NCBI RefSeq assembly: GCF_002911695.1
Contig: NZ_PQBS01000034.1
Coordinates: forward strand, 629-64,628
Direction of reading: 5' to 3'
From: Gracilimonas amylolytica
Lineage (GTDB): Bacteria; Bacteroidota; Rhodothermia; Balneolales; Balneolaceae
Length of the DNA stretch: 64,000 nucleotides
Below the pieces are notes generated by a model. The model had not been told where the DNA came from. It searched no databases and saw nothing but the letters and a program-made list of their open reading frames with translations. The stretch's first letter is position 1; each line of letters begins with the position of its first letter. Both the position numbers and the translations under genes were made by a program. Positions 63,501 to 64,000 of the stretch are shown in pieces.

Positions 63501-64000
63501 TGACTTGTTTACTTCCCGGTCTAATGCCCGACAGGAACTGCAAACGGCAGTCAGTAATGCTGAGACAATTTCTGATGCTGTTACAGATAAGTTGAATAAT
63601 AGTGTTGAAAAAGCTATTGAATTCAGTAATGATGCTGAAACAGCATTCGAAGACATGATGACAATGATGAGCCAATCTCCGGTTTCAAATGTAGTTAAGC
63701 CGAATCCAAGTGAAAATACAACGGATTCAGTTTCCTTTACTGTAAATGAAACAATGGCTGAAAACCAGGCAAACAGCACAGAATCGTTAAGGGAAGAAGT
63801 GGATCAGCTGGATCAACAATTCAGAGAAAGCATTACACAGGTAGAGGAGAATCTCGATGATATGCAGGATATGCTTGCTGCAGAATATAATTTCAACTAC
63901 CGTTCACCTAGTCAGAGTTCACAACTTTCAAGCCTTAATTCTCAGATAAGTGGTGGTAGCAGCAGTACAGAACCCGCTCTTAGTATTACGCCAAGTGTTA
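54502..64000 (+). CDS. Giant secreted beta-rich protein with TANFOR-like N-terminus (partial)
   Basis: An open frame of at least 3,166 codons that runs off the window end without a stop. ATG 54502 is followed by a signal peptide (LLLFCVLSSGVQGVMAQ). Residues about 36-170 resemble the TANFOR-type domain of Bacteroidota proteins (SIPEGNYVLNIRP), then an Fn3-like unit (INPSDRANLALETPVFNWTP...EYAWRVTAR). The next 2,000 residues are beta-rich modules with cysteine pairs; two long stretches about 741 residues apart match (from 57481 and 59704). After about residue 2,890 the chain turns into coiled coils (QDQRDQFRQNIEAMKNSIEDA). It is probably a cell-surface or matrix protein exported together with the barrel protein. 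Function is inferred from location and architecture only. Confidence 0.85.
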   Translation, partial: MSMMSSNFKGLLNKAAGFLLLFCVLSSGVQGVMAQGVASINVTGIPSVINDPFTDQFEENFRNGRYQVIFTYNNSNTQPVDFRFEFSLSKDGKEVLEITSEPESFAPGAYVFTSVFDELPFRETFDDLIDQLSKEQQQQIIQGGSIPEGNYVLNIRPIAENSGAMISSMPSVNPFSVIYPQAPILINPSDRANLALETPVFNWTPVPVGGYSIDYHFLLVEVLGSQTPLQAINSNRAHAEAKVTGQNTLVYTPEYLPLEKGQEYAWRVTARSVNGDLPIRNEGESNIRTFTYKSGIGSETIADLRDLKDLPLVPGFASLTDLDRMEVSEERNYYEFNGRATLLMDFVSTGQKKVTVMVNNLRLQKGSIQAPILMGGSLKGSGKELTDVLNTQSELVTLNDVTWRFGEGINTGVALSSPDGQSFDAKGRLILEPQGARGSVSASGSPLFYYGDDLVEAEVTSINASFPEGTVYGEGSVKVLGRESGCDVTRFAFIEGDLVTTFRCTSPIAIPLVNESNRLNMLVERMMGDLSIDPNTGDMDYDLNLMTSIGLETDQGQACGANAGLSISSENGLEISDFSQDQSCKFEKPKIDLGFFTLELHQSELQELTYDAQTGDWDFEVLLGAKFEIPSFGEWGSYNVRDILIDEEGAHFNSIDFSEELAGLPDFDINNYTVQLETLELAEFLFPIFDWDQTGPGPWDLSFSGKVGVPNNPGYPECIRGQQLALRAGNVSGDEVSASIVPQNFEGCSFEFGAGYAFNIDDMAGKFGVRFTDNGEEPIGRLDFGGSLTLGQPFACEANSDLDIGSTQLSITTGLVGEIENIIPSCDVLVGPFTANVTSSQLRFDHTPETGQEASLIASADLDLSEGQTASGSFGLNLITGRFNSLDFLINDPFDWNIPAEEPVLSFRLNEARLTEEGFSVDGRQQFNLGSDQIMGTTFDSLLIDIETLQIQRGRILFDSEFGFAAGIDPNDQSLSYQAVPLDSELLQDPGMYLGMSGQIQIDSQGIQTEGQADATLRFNDEEYDLAQVAYSDGFRFRLFPFEVGSGQADIMYGDSRIAWLDEDGFHPSPGFFADLLIPEHLPLPTMDIAYLTLKEEGELLVEITENEDGNYAMSTLPGKTLTITAPYFDPQGSPSLTNVTLNNVVISGNPSNPEILEGSIEVTIPEDDPMWQLKDRQVPITLKKLQFGSRPVNGTSLTALHLLGDLHLFENDLPDAQQEFGFFIQSNGVLRADLNITGMDAQVPLLPEDKALLKVDGISGTFTLLEGANSPGYDFTIDSGFELNTETGISTGAEFDLRLTPGSMSLENLVTEDLEGLPEFDFGVFGLKLNTIESIPQFDYTPGEGFDFAFALDADIRIQPEGAEEIIFPLQGFEIRDTGIQIPIQDISSASIPGLSLPEFDIAGFNFKPLSLETTSPFTFNWGEGLDFNPDVNMSFEVDLPEFEGTGLNPPDGLTFNDVGLVDGFLTGSIEPFQPLGGAEIDLVPGMPDSPTLMISELFGSLDAGQDENGDLFQAVNIDLTGELGNLPAFNIDDPNACVENGSFTLSLVQSKYFEGSVSGIQPCGYLELGPAQIAVTNADLNFSVSADQQMAELDGGVMVTLPATDQGSEVTANGNLVLDLIEGKINDGSVTIDQQFGLEFPHGPSDPLFTFGINQAVLSKDGLLVNGGGNLSADGVQSTVQFNDLLIGFNPFGVQSGNASIATNFAMEVGVQPLALKLKDPATAMPADNAIELGLNGDIVLDNNGLNLTGSSTATIRFQGEEYAALEVAYEDGFALNAGGFAVNQGRALFYEIENGVRSQDPLAVLSQRGFDLGEFIASLLPSRIPLPSEDIAYIDIKDSNDSLLVDVISNEQTGGYTITTNESTLPMVITALEDQNGDPTEVNVGFSLTTDGSYNITGGSLSLESSYSLESRLDIPVSITEFSIGNDGNGMELKAGLKVDLPGPLKDHDAIANAVIDQNGLSQASVSVGTHLTAYQDGITPLFAYEHSGNIDGSQETDVFEAELWGIEAEFGGTNSVAVSGILNSSLILEVSGGTDPIFYTASWSDTGWDFSIDPGSLGDLSMGDATLALNQQDGIDVVSTDEAFYLVLNGQVSLEDVIGEPLDVSVQDLEVGVDGLESSPALHFAIGGASGSIADQTFSLFEGAFEGLIESPTITLNGRSLALSSDTGTLTFLEKDIEYNDLMIDTQGGLTFSSIEAQNIELIPEYVLMNSLTLSGDEGLRLDSELAITLPAPVDQTSSSIISIYRDEQNVVQIEATAPAFDLEQQYALGDFGYFQLNELQADIDPYDWESSGIYANGDLYKSGDTSPIISFGEAGQITQNPGIGLSAESPYVQFNATGNVGFDYDFSVFSVAVNFDEISTTPDGFELELSGSLNMSDDVDALTVRSSINYENFVIDHTGVKNYGNIDGSGELEMDGIGKIGIGQFIYEKYENGKDIEIADASEKKPNEIEGDQTGIPTRTETGVTELLCFGPCPVSTSQGSVSQSALTVSIGGGTDSESGGFTGGVKTIFFMKKSTGEYELLIDSLNVSLIDNFSITANMHYLNTNDGFLLRAAASGDFTFGNQNVSAAVAGKFANIGGEMSYGLFVAAQTSVGIPIVPGVIELTGAGGGFFWKPTEKDLDLVVTAVEGMGHTIIKKDRFSHSDDLLFAAQLFGSFGIAGSGTDYVIEGSTFLQLTDEGFYMDASGVVLGMDGTSEAPANTLLEGGMSLEVQWDPKMFINGTFFANANVPAILTGDGEIEYFAADNNGETVWGIMGKANFSIYSGIMTGGGELLASGSGVLLEVNVGFDVDIPILEVNSNVTGSIWMIDDPDFSMPFGAYVVFSAEACLGFCITADAKAAFVTKRSGGFQLYGAVRGCVDLLIDEACLSAWVSLTESKLDGGFGQGDHNDLIAQAQDQRDQFRQNIEAMKNSIEDAKNALSEPPVFSGPAYSEEDVFKAGANIYSQGYQQRRSLATIIEDQVENNRYYSQGGNLPTSLQNILTDMMVRPKVYKLYDLFTSRSNARQELQTAVSNAETISDAVTDKLNNSVEKAIEFSNDAETAFEDMMTMMSQSPVSNVVKPNPSENTTDSVSFTVNETMAENQANSTESLREEVDQLDQQFRESITQVEENLDDMQDMLAAEYNFNYRSPSQSSQLSSLNSQISGGSSSTEPALSITPSV
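57481..57930 (+). repeat. Long internal protein repeat, copy 1
   Basis: The stretch LGMSGQIQIDSQG...DATLRFNDEEYDLAQVAYSDGF...LPLPTMDIAYLTLKEE matches the second copy about 2,223 bp downstream in order and spacing. Bounds are approximate. Confidence 0.75.
59704..60180 (+). repeat. Long internal protein repeat, copy 2
   Basis: LGLNGDIVLDNNG...TATIRFQGEEYAALEVAYEDGF...IPLPSEDIAYIDIKDS is the diverged second copy of the 57481 module. Bounds are approximate. Confidence 0.75.

Overview
The window reads as a chromosomal segment of moderate G+C from a Gram-negative bacterium of the Bacteroidota/Balneolota/Rhodothermota type. The evidence is an outer-membrane-barrel protein next to a giant secreted beta-rich protein with a TANFOR-like N-terminus, PAS/GAF-loaded sensor kinases and the general style of the housekeeping genes. 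A Balneolaceae-like source is my best guess, but it is inferred from gene style and not from a marker gene.

Layout. (1) 1-2433 is core: a DinB-like protein, a dimethylargininase, truA and tRNA-Asn(GTT), closed by a strong terminator. (2) 2434-27058 is a defence-type accessory island directly downstream of the tRNA. It holds a small conserved protein, a Cas4-like/DUF2779 nuclease, an unknown gene plus a GIY-YIG protein, a PLD-SNF2 helicase, a large Eco57I/PglX-like adenine methylase, a DUF3800 protein and a small unknown. Next come an Hsp70-like ATPase broken by an in-frame stop, a compact SF1 helicase, an unknown acidic-linker protein and a DprA-like protein. After these lie a NucS-like nuclease, an AlbA/Schlafen-type ATPase and an HNH nuclease with a possible modified-base reader domain. 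The island ends with an opposite-strand HTH/coiled-coil protein, an orphan AbiEi antitoxin with a 16-codon remnant of its toxin, and a complete AbiE toxin-antitoxin pair. (3) 27191-36959 is a minus-strand signalling block: three sensor kinases (two with many PAS domains, one membrane-bound) and one stand-alone receiver. (4) 37231-44103 holds a 5'-deoxynucleotidase and then a second small defence block: a type IIG restriction-modification enzyme translationally coupled to a HEPN protein, a DUF488 protein with an extra N-terminal domain, and an unknown partner. (5) 44339-64000 is core again: a YdjM-like membrane protein, a methyltransferase, a DUF2064 glycosyltransferase, a disulfide oxidoreductase, membrane proteins, an ADP-forming acyl-CoA synthetase, an alpha/beta hydrolase, a beta-barrel protein and a secreted protein of at least 3,166 residues that runs off the window.

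How the genes fit together. Within the first island most genes overlap or sit within about 30 bp, in same-strand runs, as expected of co-transcribed defence operons. The helicase-methylase-DUF3800 core looks like a host operon into which other modules were placed: a near-direct repeat of about 20 bp surrounds the start codons of both the unknown gene at 5286 and the helicase at 6567, as if a cassette entered at the helicase start. The strongest candidate for an undescribed system is the Hsp70 / SF1 helicase / unknown / DprA-like run (14659-20159); in this strain its first gene carries a stop codon. A near-identical 15-bp palindrome (TGACAnnATCTGTCA) upstream of both defence blocks suggests one shared regulator. 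A larger perfectly centred double palindrome sits between convergent genes at 23378-23428 and has no obvious job.

Limits: no database search was possible. Family names rest on motifs read in the translations, and the domain boundaries of the PAS/GAF proteins are approximate.
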